Source of the DNA: Acridotheres tristis
Taxonomy: Eukaryota; Chordata; Aves; Passeriformes; Sturnidae
Reading direction: 5' to 3'
Length of the DNA stretch: 64,000 nucleotides
Assembly (NCBI GenBank): GCA_037013685.1
Contig: CM072884.1
Span: 3,658,001 to 3,722,000 of the forward strand
In this document: in pieces, positions 11,101 through 24,627 of the stretch
Numbering within the stretch: position 1 is the first letter of the stretch
Layout of the letters: each line of letters opens with the position of its first letter
Notes under the pieces: model-generated
Told to the model about the DNA's origin: nothing
The model's database searches: none
What the model saw: the letters and a program-made list of their open reading frames with translations, nothing else
Program-made: the position numbers and the translations under genes

Positions 11101-14100
11101 CAAAATCTTTAGCTTGCAGGAATAATTATATGGCAGGTGTGAGGTTTATTTATTAGTTTTCATAAGGCAGCAGATTGCCATGTTGCCAGAATTTGCTTTT
11201 CTCACTGCTGCTGGTTAATTTTCACCCTCTGTAGAAGGAGCTGATTTGCAGCTTCCCTTTGAGCATTAAAAGGCATCAGATCTCAGGAAATTGTTCAACA
11301 GAAGCTCTTTCCCAGGAGCTGAGGGAAAAAATGTTAGGTCCAGAGTTTGAAAGTACCTGTAATCTTCTTCTCCAGAATGCATTTTTTTTTAATAAGTTCA
11401 GGTTTCTGAACAGGTAAAACTGTACCATGAAGATACAGAAACATATTTACAATAGTAAAAATAATTTCCTCCGTACTCTATCAATTTATAATATCTATTA
11501 TCTTCTGGGATGTAAAGGAGCATCAATTTTGATGCAGTTTACTCTTGTTTGAAAGTCTACCTTTCCTATTTCATTATTACTTCCTACCTAATTAGTTTTT
11601 TTCCTGTAATCCTTTACAAGGAAGTATCCAAGTTGAGTTGAGACTAAATTCCAACTAAAAAAATCCATGTCCTTTCATAATAAGAGAACTGTAACTTTGA
11701 TGGAGAATCTTCTTTTAGGGAATGAAAAAGTTATACCTCTCTCATAAAAAAAAAATAAAAAAAATAGTGTTTCATGTTTCTTCTGTGTAGTAACTGAAAA
11801 ATTGCTGATGTCTCTATTCACATTAAAACTGGGTTAGCTATTGATGTCAGTGAAAGGAAAAAAATAAGTAATTTAATTCATACTTGACTGTTTGACCCAA
11901 CTCCTTGTGCCTATATCTGCCACAAAATACATCTACCAGAAAAGAAAGCAAATGATTTCTGGAAATTAGGGCATGCTCACAGTGTTTCAGCAGCTAAACT
12001 GAGAAGTTTATTTACTGTCAGCTGCAGGAGGAATGGAGAGTGGCAAAACAAGCAGAGGCCAGGCCACAGAAAATGGTTTGTGTGGCACCAATTCTAGGAA
12101 ATGTCTGATGCAATTTAAAATCATTACTTTGTGGAAAGTTATTCTTGTCCTTTTAAAATGTGCTGTGGGTTATGGACCAGTTTGTGCAAAGAGAAAAATT
12201 CTCTGCTTTGAGCAGGATGAAGACCACTGGGCAGCTTCAGTCTGTCACAAGCAGCTGAGCAATTTTATGTTACTTGACCTGGAATAGGCAGGAGACAGAA
12301 CTGGGGCTGACATGAGCTCCTGTTCTTTCAGACTGGAAAAAAAACCCATAAAAATATGCCCATATTTAACCTGCACAAATATCCAGGTACCTGTGAGCAT
12401 CCCAGAAGTTATAAAAAAGCTGATTATTTAGAGGACAGCATGAACTCTTCAGGATAAAAAAAAAAAAATAGCTTGTACACCACGCTTGGAGACACAGACT
12501 TTAATTATTTAGTTTTAAAATTGTCAGAGTCAGTTACCAAAACTGTGTATCCATTTCCAAAAAAGAAGATTTTGTACTGGGTTATTTTTTTTTTCGGCCC
12601 AGCTCCCCAGAGAACACACCTGCAGCAGATGCCATGTGCTTGGTACATCCCCATGTTGCCCACTGCTCAGTCTTCATTCACTTCTGAATTTTTGTGTTGC
12701 ATGCTGTGCTTGTTTCAGGTTTGCAGATCAGTGGAAAAGCTGAGGCACACAGGCATGAGGCAGGAGAGATTTCACTTGCAGCCACACCACAAACCTCCAG
12801 TACTCTGATTTAAATCTGACCCTGCATTATGCTCCCTTCCCCCTCTCTTGCAGCTAAGGCTGCGCTTCAGAGCTGAACTGAAAGCTCTGTTACATTTTTA
12901 CTCCTGTTGCTTTCTAAATCCAGTAAATTACATGTTAAGAACTACTTAAAACAGTTAACAACTGATGAGTCTAAGTAGGTTTTTTTATATAGATGCATTT
13001 TAGGACTTTTGTATTAAAAAAAAAACAAAACACATGATGCATTAGCCTAGAAATAGAATAGAAAATAGTCACATATATGTGTGCAACATAGATTGAACTG
13101 TTTGGTATTGCCTAAAGAAATAAAACTTGATAAATAATTCTGCATTCCCATCCATATTTCCCTTTACTTCACTAATAAAATGGATGGAGAGACCAGGTTA
13201 ACTTCAGGAAAGAATTTCAGACACCCCATCATCTGCTAAAGATGTGCCCAGTTATTAGTGTGAAAGACTTTGGCCAAACCTATTATTTCTGTTTGGGATT
13301 TGTATTCTGCTGGACAAATTAATTCCTAACAAACTCCAGCCCTGGTGTCAGTGGGAAGCCTGACAAGGCAAGAGCATCACTGTACTTTGAAACTGTTGAG
13401 AGAAGAACATCAGTCATTCCAATGTGGCTTGTTTATTTTTTTCATATGTCACCTGCAATACAAATAAGGTAAATAGGGTTGATTTTGCTGCTGCTGAATG
13501 ACCTTTATTTTTATACACTTCAGTGCTGTTCTAGTAATCAGTAGCAGAGGCAAGTTACTGTTTTGTACATTGCTTCACTGTTAAAGCCATTCCCAAGACA
13601 ATTTCTCAAGTATTTCTGATAAAGTAAAATGAAATACTCTTTGCTGCCATGCCCACAGAATGATACATACTGAAGATAGAGAGCAAAAATAATGAGAAAA
13701 ATGTCAAGAGCTAAATTGCCTAAGACAGAAGGCTAAATTGATAGAGTCTTTATGTTATGCCTCAACCACTTGAACAGAATTTCTAGTTTATATCTTAAAA
13801 TGCTCCAGGAGGAAGGCATGGGGGTTTTTGTTGTTGAAGTGAAGGGTTGGTGGTTCAGGATGATTGTCTTCAAGCATTACCTCGACTTTCAGATGTTTGT
13901 ATTGATATGCTGTTAGTCAATACTGCAATCATGACATTTTATGCTGGAAGCTGCTATGTCAATAAGCCCCTTATTCTCTACAGGCAGTGCAGTGGCATTT
14001 GCTAACATTTTGTATAAGATCTTCATTGAGCTGTTACAGTGTGAATGTCACTAACTGAAGCAAATTTTAAATTAAAAGGAAAAAAAAAACAACGCAGGAA

Positions 14101-15675
14101 AATACCTGTGGTTTTACTTCCATAACATGTGACTTGAGATATCTCTGCTTTCTGTAAACTTATTTTCTTGATGCAATCTTCTTGTTCAAGATGTGTTCTT
14201 AATTAAATGCACACCAAATGCCATGCAAAGGTGAGATTCAGGTAGGGCCATATCCTCCTTGACTTGCAAACTTTTTTTTGCATATTTGAGGCTTGTACTA
14301 TCTAAAGAATATGTTTTGCTATCTTGAAATATAGTCTTAATCTTTGTTTAATACTTGAAGCAAAATATATCTTTAAGTGCATTTTTAATCTAGGTCCTAT
14401 TCTGACATGTCATCAAAATGGTACTTTTTATCCTTTTCATCCTGTAGTTGATAAAAAAACTCCCATCTTCGGATCTTTTGAGCTTCTTTTTTGCAATCAG
14501 CCAGAGCACCTATGCACCATCCTCGCCCTCAGCTGGATGCACTGCTCTGTGCTTTCTCTGCTTGTTGTCTTCTGCTTATTTTCTCTTTGTCTGGAGCTTC
14601 CCTGCTCTTCCCCTTCCATCTCAACATCAGTGGTGTGTCAGCATTTCATGCTTTTTAGCCCCAAACCTGCCTTCACACACAGTGGCTAGGTCACCAGAGA
14701 ATATGTGTGCCATGGCTCAATTGCTGCTTGAGTTCAGCTTCTGAACACTGGATCTGTTTCTCTTTTAACAAAGGAAGGGGGTTTTTAAGGCACACAAGTG
14801 GGTGTGAAAAAGCAGGGTATTCTCTTGTAATTCCCAGTATCAACTATTCCAATTCCACCCATTTCAGCAAGAATATATTGGGGCATGAAATAAGGCTCTG
14901 GTGTTAAAAGTGGTGTTTACAGAACTTGGGAAGAATGGATGACATGTGGTAGTGGTTTAACATGCCATAAACTCATGGATTATGATTTATTTCTTCGGCT
15001 ATATTATGGAAAGGAAACTTTCAGGATGCACTATCACAGTCTGGATTTCTCTATGCCAAAGGCAGCAAATGCATTTCAAGAAACCTAACTTCTAAATAGT
15101 TTTCTTTTTTTTTCTTCTGTTAAATGTAGACAGTAATTCACCTCACAAAGACAATTTTGACACCCAATCTTGGTATTATATATACGGATTCCTAGAATGA
15201 GAACATGGCTTTTTAGAGCCAACAGCAAATATGATCTGGGACCATATTGGTTCAAGATAAGAAATATTTAATTGCTTCCTATTCACTGAATATGATTCAT
15301 CCCATTCAGTAACTGAAGTGGTGGAATAATGGATTCATGCATGTAATTAAGGATAATATCATGGTTTAAATGCATAGTGTTTAATTGGTTAATGGCCAGC
15401 CATAATTCTAAACTCTTCTAAATTTTGAATACTTTACTCTGCAATCCTACCTTCTAAACATAATTAAATACATGGTTACCTGTGATAGCAATACATATAT
15501 AATGTTACCAACTTATTAGGTTTTATCATAATTCTTCAAATAATACAGTAACAGGATCATTTATGTCAGATTAGATATCTATGAATCATCTGCATAAAGC
15601 CCAAATCAAAACATGTCAAATAGGATCAGGTTGCTCGAGGCCTTTTATATTTGAGTTTTGAATGTCTCCAAGAAT

Positions 15676-16022
15676 TCTCCACAGTCTCTCTGGACAACCT
15701 ACTGCACTATTTGACCATTTAAGTGGTGGAAAACTATGTTTCTTTATATTTTCCCCAAATGGAAGGGCTGCAACTTTAACTTCTTGTCCTTTTGCTGTTC
15801 ACCTCTGAGAATAGTCCAGCTTCATCTCTAAACCATCTTAATGTGGTACTTATGGACAGGAGTGACACCTCCCTGGGCCATCCCAGGCTTTAGCAGCTCT
15901 TGCCCTCCGTGTATCAGCTACTCCTGCAGATTTGGTAATGACCAAAAATTTGGTGAGAGTTTATTTCATCCCATTGCCTGAACTGTTAATGAAGACATTA
16001 ATTCAAAGTGGGCCCAAGCAAT
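15676..16022 (-). mobile_element. Antisense CR1 LINE fragment, probably with an internal deletion
   Basis: On the + strand 15676-15860 matches the reverse complement of the CR1 C-terminal/3' region: TCTCTGGACAACCTACTGCACTATTTGACC, CTTGTCCTTTTGCTGTTCACCTCTGAGAATAGTCCAGC, and GTGGTACTTATGGAC. At 15930-16022 the sequence jumps to the reverse complement of the CR1 reverse transcriptase region (the FADD and FINDLD blocks): AATTTGGTGAGAG, TTAATGAAGACATTAATTCAAAGTGGGCCCAAG. The intervening ORF2 sequence between these blocks appears to be missing. The copy is too decayed for a readable frame. Confidence 0.7.
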
Positions 16023-17469
16023 AAAATAACAGTTAGTAACAGACTGTGTGTATATAAAATAATGCACTACACCACATAGAGCCAAGCAAAAGGTAAAACA
16101 AATTGGAGGACTGATCACGTGGACCTGAGATACTTGCTGTGATCAGCTGCTTTAGTTACAGCTCACCAAGGGTTGAGATGACTCCAGAGACCTCTGTGTT
16201 TTTAGCTTAACCCAAAGTGTGGGACGTCGCAGGCAATGGCAGCATCATATTTACTGAGCTGTTGAAACAGACTTGAACCTAAACCTGGACTATTCAGACA
16301 ATTTGTCTTTTCTCCAAAGTGCTCTTGACATGTGTTCAGATCAGTAGAGGATTTTAATCATACCTAGTTAATCAGCCAGAGATCTTCTCCCCCATAAGGA
16401 TTCAATCTTTATTCTAGGCAATGCATATGTGAGAAATGTGCCACAGGATAAAGGTTTGAGACAGCTCCATGATATCCAGGATAACACATGACCAGAAACT
16501 GAAGCTGTCCAGGCTGTGCCTTTATGTTTTCACTCTCTCACTCTCAGGTCAAAGAAAGGAAAGTTCTTGGCATGAGGAACACTATGAAGAGAGGCTAAAA
16601 CAGCCAACAGACTGGGAGATGAAAGTCCATGCAAAAAACCTGCCTGAATCCATGACCACAAATGTAATCGAACCCTAGCAGTGCTGCTTAAAAGAATTGG
16701 TTTGGTTTTTTTTTTTTTTTAAGAAATTAAATGATTTTTAATCAATCTCTTTTTCCAGAGAGTTGTGGTTTCTTGACTGAAGGTTTAGCAGTGCTTAACT
16801 CACTCAGCTGGGCTGTCAAGTACTCAGCAAACTTCAGGACTGAATTAAAAGTTGTTGGGTGGCAGTTTTGGAGAGCAATGGATCTTTAGATCACTTGATG
16901 TTCTTACTCAGATTAAGATTTGTGTTAATCCAATTTGTTTAAATACTTTTTTTTACACTGCGAAACAATGAATGAAACATGGGCAAAGAGCACAGCTGCA
17001 GATCATGTGGAAAAATTTAACCTCATCGTTTCAACTACTTAACTGTTATAAAACTTTTCTCTGTGTATGGTCATTGGAAACTCAGGCTCATTACACATAT
17101 TTTCCAGGCTAAGTCTGTGGTATTTCATTCACAACCAATAATCGTTCACCTCTATACTTACTAGATTAACATAATTTAGCATATTAAGGGAGATGCTCTA
17201 GTGTTGATGTATTGTTACAATTGGATGTAATGTAGATTTGAGAAATTTCTGTGAGGATCTGTCCAGCAGAACACCTGGTTCTGAGAACAATAAACCCAGA
17301 GAAGCCCCATGTGCTGTGGTTTCAGGTCTCAGACACCCCTGTGTGGATTGTCTGGTGTTTCATAAGGTCTGAGAGCAGTCTTTTGTTCAGTGACGGATGG
17401 TAAAAAAAAGTTTTCTTATCTTCTGAAATACTAAACAATTGTGGAAACTTGACATACTGCAGACTTCTA

Positions 17470-17586
17470 TCCTATCCTGGGAAATACTCAAAACTTGTTC
17501 AACAAAGCCTAAATCTAACTGGTTCTGCTTTGAGCAAAAGGTTGGACCAGGTGCCCTCCAAAGTCCTTTCTATCCCACATTATTCC
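17470..17586 (+). mobile_element. CR1 LINE 3'-end fragment
   Basis: The segment reads GGAAATACTCAAAAC, then TCTGCTTTGAGCAAAAGGTTGGACCAG, then CCCTCCAAAGTCCTTTCTATCCCACATTATTC. This order matches the CR1 3' region (end of ORF2, the 'CTGCTTTGAGCAGGGGGTTGGACCAGATGACCTCC' block, then the terminal 'TCCCTTCCAACC...ATTCTGTG' block). It is diverged and lacks the terminal octamer array. Sense orientation to the host gene. Confidence 0.85.
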
Positions 17587-19981
17587 CAGTTTCTGTCTCC
17601 AGCTTCATTGGGATTGACCATCAAGTCATAAGTTCATGAGGAGAGGCTGATATATATATATGGCAAATCATGGAGGTCTTTTTTTTTTTTCTAAAATCTG
17701 ATCCTAACAATAATCCTAAAGAGGGTTATCCAAATACTCTAAATTTAGGTAGAAATAGCAAGCATCTGCAAGATACATTTTTACAATAAAACAAGAAAAA
17801 AACACCCTATTTGAATGATCTATTTTGCTTGCATTTGACTCGTGGCTCATGTAAATAGAATTTGCAATTTGATTTTACAGACCACTGATGAAATGCTAAA
17901 ATATGCAATAAAATCTATGGGCTTAGTTAGACTGATTACCAGATTTTTTTTCACAAACATCTGGTACATATTTATACTATAGGAGTAGGAGGGTCCCAAG
18001 ACATTCTAGTCTATAAGCAGAAAAGGAACAAGTAGTTCTTAGTAACAGCATTTCTGAAGGTTTTTTGCTTTCAGACTTTGGTTTAAATAGGGAAGTAAAG
18101 ATTTTCAAATAGGTCAAATGTAAACCTGAGAACAATTTAAAAAATTACCGTGAGCTACATACCTAAAAAACGGACATTACAATAAATACAAGAGCTCTGT
18201 GTCCTTTATGTAGAAAGGAAGAGCCCATCTAGAAGAGTAAGCTGTAGCTGAGATTGTTGGAACCATCACTTTTCTAGTCTGGATAGATAAAGAGGATTTC
18301 CTGTCTCTAACAGGAAATAAAAAATCATGCAAGCATAACATGATTTGAAGTCATTCTTCTGAGCTCTCAGAATGAAAGCATCATTCCCCCTCCCTGGTCA
18401 CTTTGTGATTTCCAAATATCAGTGTTCACATGAAGGCAGAGCTAAATTATGTATTTTATTCTGCATTGCACTGTCTTCATAGATTTTTCATCATGTGGAT
18501 GTCATGGATCACAGCCACATTACTAAATTTTACCTGTTTTGAATAATTCATATTTGTTCATATTTGTTTTTCTATACACTTGCTAATGACAGAAAGAGAA
18601 ACTGGGGCGTTTCTCCATTTTCTTCAAAGACATGAAGGTTTTTGAAGGTATTCCCTTGGCCAAGACTTTTGAAGAAGCTCTTTAACCATCAGCTCATCAA
18701 AAGCAGTAAATACTGTATTCTTTGCTTCTGTTGACGACATTCAGATGAATTAGATTGCTTCCAGATTTGGAGAAACAACAAACCATCAGTCATGCTCTGA
18801 AATGCCCTTGTCTGCTTAGTAATTACAGAGAGAACTGACACAGGCTGGTGCAGTTCAACACCACATTTACCTTAGCTCTGCACTGGGTGGTGGAGTCAAA
18901 AAGTCTCATTTCAAAGGCTACCTGATATTTTTCCTAGCTGTAAAAAAGTCTTAAAATGAAAAAAATGTACTCCAATCCTTCGAAGTAAGGCTTTCCCCCA
19001 ACTTCCTCTTTAAACAGCAATAGAGGATCATAAATATTGTAGGAAAATCTAAAAGAAAAGCTTCACAGACAGTTTTCTTTTACTAACACTAACTGTATTT
19101 TATAGATTGAGTCTCCATTTTTGTCTCCATCTTAAAGCTCTAAAACAGCTCAGACTGTAAAAATATATTATTTTATATGGTCCTAGAAGGACTAGAGAGG
19201 TTTAGGGATGGTCTTATGAATTAATGCCATTAATCTTTCAAGACTAATCTCTAACATCAGTCATTAAAAGTCTATTTTCTAATATCAGTTCAGACATCCT
19301 CTTTGCTCTGAAATGCTTTTCTTTTTTATTTCTCCTCAAATAAACCTTCTTTTCCACTGATGAGATTAAAAAGAAAAACAAAAGCTTCTCTCTTCACAAT
19401 GTCCACTTAAAGACTTATCCAAGAGTTATCCAGTTCCAATACACTTTGTTTTACCTTTTCATGTGAGTAGTGCTGCAATAAAAACAGTTGTGCTAATATT
19501 CCATGGCCAGGCTTTATTTTAATTAAGAAGACTTTTAAACCTAAATAAAAGCAGTGATTATAGGTAATATGAAAATCATTAAATTCCCTAGAACAACAAG
19601 GGGTTTCCCACATAGTCATTATCCTTTTTTGCTTACAGTTACCTATCAGTTCCATTTCAGAAATAAATTCAGGAACATTTAGTACATGAGAGGAAATGAA
19701 ATGCCCTAGGTTTACTTTATAGTGATGCACACTGAAATGTAATACATGGGATAACCATATTTTCTACCTTTGGGCACATCTGGGCACCTCTGTTCTGCCA
19801 GCCACTGTCAGCTTCCCACACAGCCTTGGGATGAGAGGCCAACTCCATCAGGAGATGCCCAAGTTAGGACTGCCCAGTGTATTTATGCCACAACTAAATT
19901 TCACAGGAAAACACTGGGTTTTGTCACAAAAGGGTCAGCAGCTAGCTCAGGACACATTTCAAAAGTGATCATTTCTAAGCC

Positions 19982-20002
19982 TTTTTTTTTTTTTTTTTTT
20001 TT
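19982..20002. repeat. Poly-T tract, 21 nt
   Basis: This is the longest homopolymer in the window. No retrocopy or SINE body was recognised on either side, so I treat it as a simple tract rather than an antisense poly-A tail. Confidence 0.95.
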
Positions 20003-20799
20003 CCTCTTCTGATTAAAACTTTCAGTTGTCTGTCAGGAAAAATAGATCAAATTCAAAGGAAAATTTCTATAAAATGACATTCTGAGGATAATGTTGATCC
20101 CAAGAATACAGTATAAACTTTTTGCAAATATGCTGTTTCATTATGCCCCTGCTTCAGTCTCTAAAAACAAGATGTGTAATAACTTCATTGTTAGGAGGGA
20201 ATTCAGTCTTGCAAATTAATCTCTAGTGTCTTTCAGGTATTGTAGACTTTGAAAATACTTTATTAAAAAGACATGGGTGGCTGGCACTAGCAGTTCAGTG
20301 TGATTGACCTCACATTGCTTCATCTGCACAGCTATTGATCTTCCTTTTTCTCTTCATTTTGACATTTCACATGATTCAATCCAAGATTCATCGTTTTGGA
20401 AATGTCAAGTTTTAAGGCAGCTTCTTTATTGTTTGGAAAGAGTGATCTTTGAAGTGTTTTGCTGCCTAACTTTTTTCTGACACGTCGACACTGAATCAAC
20501 TCGGAATTGAGTGGTTTGATTGGTTGTTTTTTTTTTTTCTTTCCTAGTGTATTCCAATATGCCTTTTTACTGAGTAGCTGGTTGTATCAAAGTCAAAGAT
20601 AGCAGCTCTGTTTTGGATAGATTTACAGTCTCAGCACTTTTCATGAGAAAAAGCTCTCTGGGGATAAAAGCCTTTATGCAACACCACGCTGTGTGATGGG
20701 AAAGCAATCGTGGCACATCCTAACGCAGTGTATATTACAGAAATATCAGATAACATTTCGTGACATTTATTCAGCACCTAATAATTACAGTTATGCTCA

Positions 20800-21860
20800 C
20801 CAGTTGCACGGGGCACAAGAGCAGTGGGAACCTGAATGGAAACTGTCTGAGCTGAGCAGAAAATTCTGAGAAGCACCGTGAACTTGAACTTGCTGATGTG
20901 GAGCTGGTGCAGCTGCCTGTTCCATTTCACTCCTGTTTGCTCTCCAGATACAGCACTTGACTGAAAGCCAAACACTCTCCAAAGCACAGTGCAGCCTTGA
21001 ATGTCCTTCTAATGGGTGCTGGAACACACATTGAAAGTGTTGAATGGCTGCTGAAAATAAAACTTAGGATGTTTGCTCACTGCATCAGTGTCCCACAGAC
21101 CAAACTGTGCGATGGATCAGGAGGCACGAGTCATGTGCCACACGTCAGAGAGCACAGAGGAGCTGGCCACCAGGAAATTACAGAGGCTCCCTCCGGGCTT
21201 TGGATTCCATTTTGACACAGGATTGGAATCAGAAGATGCCTGGTTGCCAGGAGAACCCAAGGAAATTGCCTGTAGGTGTCTCGCTTTCTGTGCACCGCTG
21301 TGGGTCCGTGTTATCCAGCAGCCCTTGTGGTCGCCCTGCTCCTCTGCCAGGCAGGAGATGGAGTGGCCCATGAGCCATGGGGAGCTGATTTCTGGCTTTC
21401 TGAAAAGCCTAAAAGCTCTTTAGGGACTGGTTACTCCTCTGGAAACCCACACGTGCCCTGGTGCTGTTCCAGCTGTAGCAGGCTGTGGTTGATCAGTGGC
21501 CCATGGAAATTTTCTCTGTACAGATCTGATCCAAAATCTGCTTTTCATTTCCTGGCCATACCACTCCTTTTCTCATCTCTTTTGACTGACTTTTCTCCAT
21601 GTGACAGAGTTAAATTGCTTAGCCTGCATCTCTCTTTACAGATCCCAGTAGTGCAGACCATGCCTGCTTGTCTCTCACTCTCCTTCCCAGCATGTTCTTC
21701 CCTAATGGGTGCCATTATTTTCACACCACTCAGAAACTTTCCCCTCGGGGCTGGTGAGGGAGGAGCAATATGTCTCATGCAGAGTCTTAAATGCCCTGGT
21801 GGAATGTGTATAGTCAAGATGAAAACAGAGTTTGGAAAATGTCTTCTGGAATAATGAACT
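20800..21860. other. GC-richer block of about 1 kb with overlapping open frames, no recognised gene
   Basis: The block is visibly richer in G+C and CpG than its flanks and carries overlapping open frames on both strands. The longest (+, 21276-21854, 192 codons) begins at GTG, not ATG, and its translation has no recognisable domain. Open frames this long are expected more often where GC is high and TAA/TAG are rarer. A lncRNA exon or regulatory element is possible; a protein-coding gene is unlikely. Confidence 0.35.
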
Positions 21861-23040
21861 GCTGTGGAGTAGCTGAAATTAAGGTGATGATTCGTACAAG
21901 TAGAAGCTGTCAAAAAAACCATCCTGAAACATTTGAAAAAAGGTATTATCTCACTGGTGTGAAGGTTGATTAATTAATTTTTGAAAGACTTCTCTGATCT
22001 TTGTCTCTTATGAATTTAGCATTACCTGGGCATGGTAGTAGCTGCATAAAGCTTTGTCCAATTTCTGTGTCCTCATCATCTTATTATTCAATACACCTGC
22101 CAGGATCCAATTTTCTTCAGTGTTGGTGATTGGGAATTTCTTCTATTAACTCCTGCTAACATTCTTATGATATTAAATAGATGCCCCTAAGCAAATAAGA
22201 ATTCGATATTCTGTAAAAGAAGTTAATCTAAATTTGAAATACAAGGTTTTGTGAACTGTGGGCTCCAGTACACCTAACATCCAGCCCGTTGCTGAGATTA
22301 TTGAGTTTCTTGAAGTTTCACAGGTACAGAGTGATATTTTTCTCTACTCTTTGTAAAAAACCACATTGTACTTACATTGTACTCAGAGATGCATCAATTT
22401 TATTCAACCTGTATAGATATTTATTTAATGAGTATCCATACACAAATGGAGCTACCCATTTTCTATTAATATTGGTAGTGTCCTCCAAATTCTGAGTATT
22501 ATGTGGGTAAAAGTGGAAATAAAGTTATAAATAGCTGAATAATCTACATGCATTTTAAAGCAAAATAATATATTTATTGAAGACAATTCAGTAGTAGTTG
22601 TACCACTGCATTAGTAAAGGTTTCTTTGTAAAATCCCAGAAAAACCTTTCCTACTCCAACTGCTGTAAGTAGATAATAAAAACAAGTCTATTCAAAGTGA
22701 GACTTAGTATATATTTTTTTTCATAAACTATTGATTTCTTCTTAAGTTGGAATTGACAAGGGAGAGTGGAAATTCAAGACCATTAAGAAAGCTAATCAAT
22801 AACCAGTAGAAATAATATTTCATTTACTCACTTGCTAATGTAGGAAAGTTTCGCCTTTATAAAAATTTAGTTACTGTATTGCTTTTTTAAGATTAGAAAT
22901 ATCAGAGCTGGAGGCTGAACTCATATCAAGGTGGGAAACAAAGGCAGTGCAAAGGTCAGCACTTTGAGTTCTGACTGCTCCATCAGCACAGTTTGACTTC
23001 AATGCCAGTGGACCATTTCTGAAAGTGTTTTGTCTTCATC

Positions 23041-23140
23041 CATGGCATCCCACCTAATCTAGTGGAAGATGTCCCTGGGCAGGAGCTAAATGATTTTTAA
23101 AGGTCTCTCAACCTGTATCATTCTGGGGTTCTGTGGTTTC
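23041..23140 (+). mobile_element. CR1 LINE 3'-end fragment
   Basis: CTAATCTAGTGGAAGATGTCCCTG followed by GAGCTAAATGATTTTTAAAGGTCTCTCAACCTGTATCATTCTGGGGTTCTGTGG matches the extreme 3' end of avian CR1 (a 'CTAGTGGAAGATGTCCCTGCC' block, a 'GACTAAATGACCTTTAAAGGTCCCTTCCAACC' block, then imperfect ATTCTGTG repeats). About 100 nt are recognisable; any longer 5' part has decayed. Confidence 0.85.
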
Positions 23141-24600
23141 TGACAGACCTGGTGCCTTACTGGTAGCACTTAGTCAGGGGGTCTGTCTATTAAAAATAAA
23201 TTAAATTACAATACTGACATCTCTAATTTTACTGTCAGTTTTTTATTTGCAATAATTTCACAACTTTCCTTTAATCTGAGAAATGTTTAATGCCTTTTTG
23301 TGAAATGCATGAGGTGTACTCTGGAAAACAAAGCAAAACAAAGCAGAAGTTTTTTTGTCTTCTTAAATGGTTCTAAGTCTTCTACAGGAACCTTATCAAT
23401 GGTCATAGATTCTAAATATTTCCCATTCAAATGGTTTCTTCTTGCAATATTTTTCTACCACTATTTCTAGCCACTTCTTGAGCAGAGTGCTTCTAACACC
23501 CCAGTAGCTGTGGTACTGCTGTGAGAGCCCCAGCAGCAGATGCCTTTTGAAATGATTGCAGGTTGGATTTATGGGGAGGGGAAAAAGAAATACTTTGGCA
23601 CTCTGAAATTAACATTTTTCAGAAAAACAAGAATATTGGAAGTTGTATTTGTCAACTACAAAAACTAGGTGTTGCAAGAGAGAGATAAACAATGACAGAG
23701 AATGAGGGTAGAAAAACAAAATAAGGCTGAATTTGTCCAGCACTGAGAGGCCCTTATCAGTTGTGACAGCCGTGCAGTCCATGCACTGTGTGCCATTTAA
23801 AAAAACAATAAAACCTCCAGTGAGTGTCTCTGCTGACTGATTGATACTCCTGAAGGCCCTGTAGCACTTGAATTTAGTAAAGGTGGGGCAGCACAGTGAT
23901 GTGCACAGCACACCCATAAAAATATTGTTAAACAAACACGTTATCTCAGCACTTTAGGTTATAAGAAGCAGTTCTTATCATTAGATTTATAGGTGACCAC
24001 TCATAAATAAATATATTTTCTGCCAGATCTTGGAGAAACAGGAAGACAAGAAAACGAACAAGAGGCATTTACACTGCTCTGGGTGTTTTGCAGCCATTTA
24101 GAATAAATGTTATCAGTTACATTATTAAATGTATCCAGTAAATCATTTTTTTACACTTTCTGTTTTGCATTTTGAAGTTAAAAGCTCTGTATTTTTTTTT
24201 TTCTTGTATTTGCCAGGACAATTAATGAGCATGTTTGAAATCGGACACTATTTCAAACTAGAGCGACTTGAATTGATTTTCTTGAGGTAGTCCTGACAAA
24301 AAGGTTAATATTCTCTGCTGATAGTGCTTGCAATCAACAACATTGCCACTGATCTCCAGTTCAGCTGTATTTTTTCACGGCATGGCATTTTTTAGATTAG
24401 CAGTTTTTAAACTGTAGATTGGAGGTAATATGAATTGGAGTAATAGTTTTCCTATATGTAAAAATGGTATTTATTCTAATCTTTTATCAGCAACTCTACA
24501 CCAAATCCCAGCACAAAAAATACAAGGTGAAGGGCCCTAATATACCTATTTTCTGAGATATTTCTTGACCAATACAGTCAGAGATAGTTAATATTTTTAT

Positions 24601-24627
24601 TTTATATATATATGTATGTATGTATAG
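24601..24627. repeat. Compound microsatellite (TA)n(TGTA)n
   Basis: A run of alternating TA passes into three GTAT units (TATGTATGTATGTATA). Such compound dinucleotide/tetranucleotide tracts are often length-polymorphic. Confidence 0.9.

Noticed and set aside
14324..14907. Overlapping plus-strand open frames, 121 and 98 codons
   Set aside because: The region is pyrimidine-rich on the + strand, which lowers stop codons and gives Leu/Ser/Phe/Cys-rich translations; no domain is recognisable.
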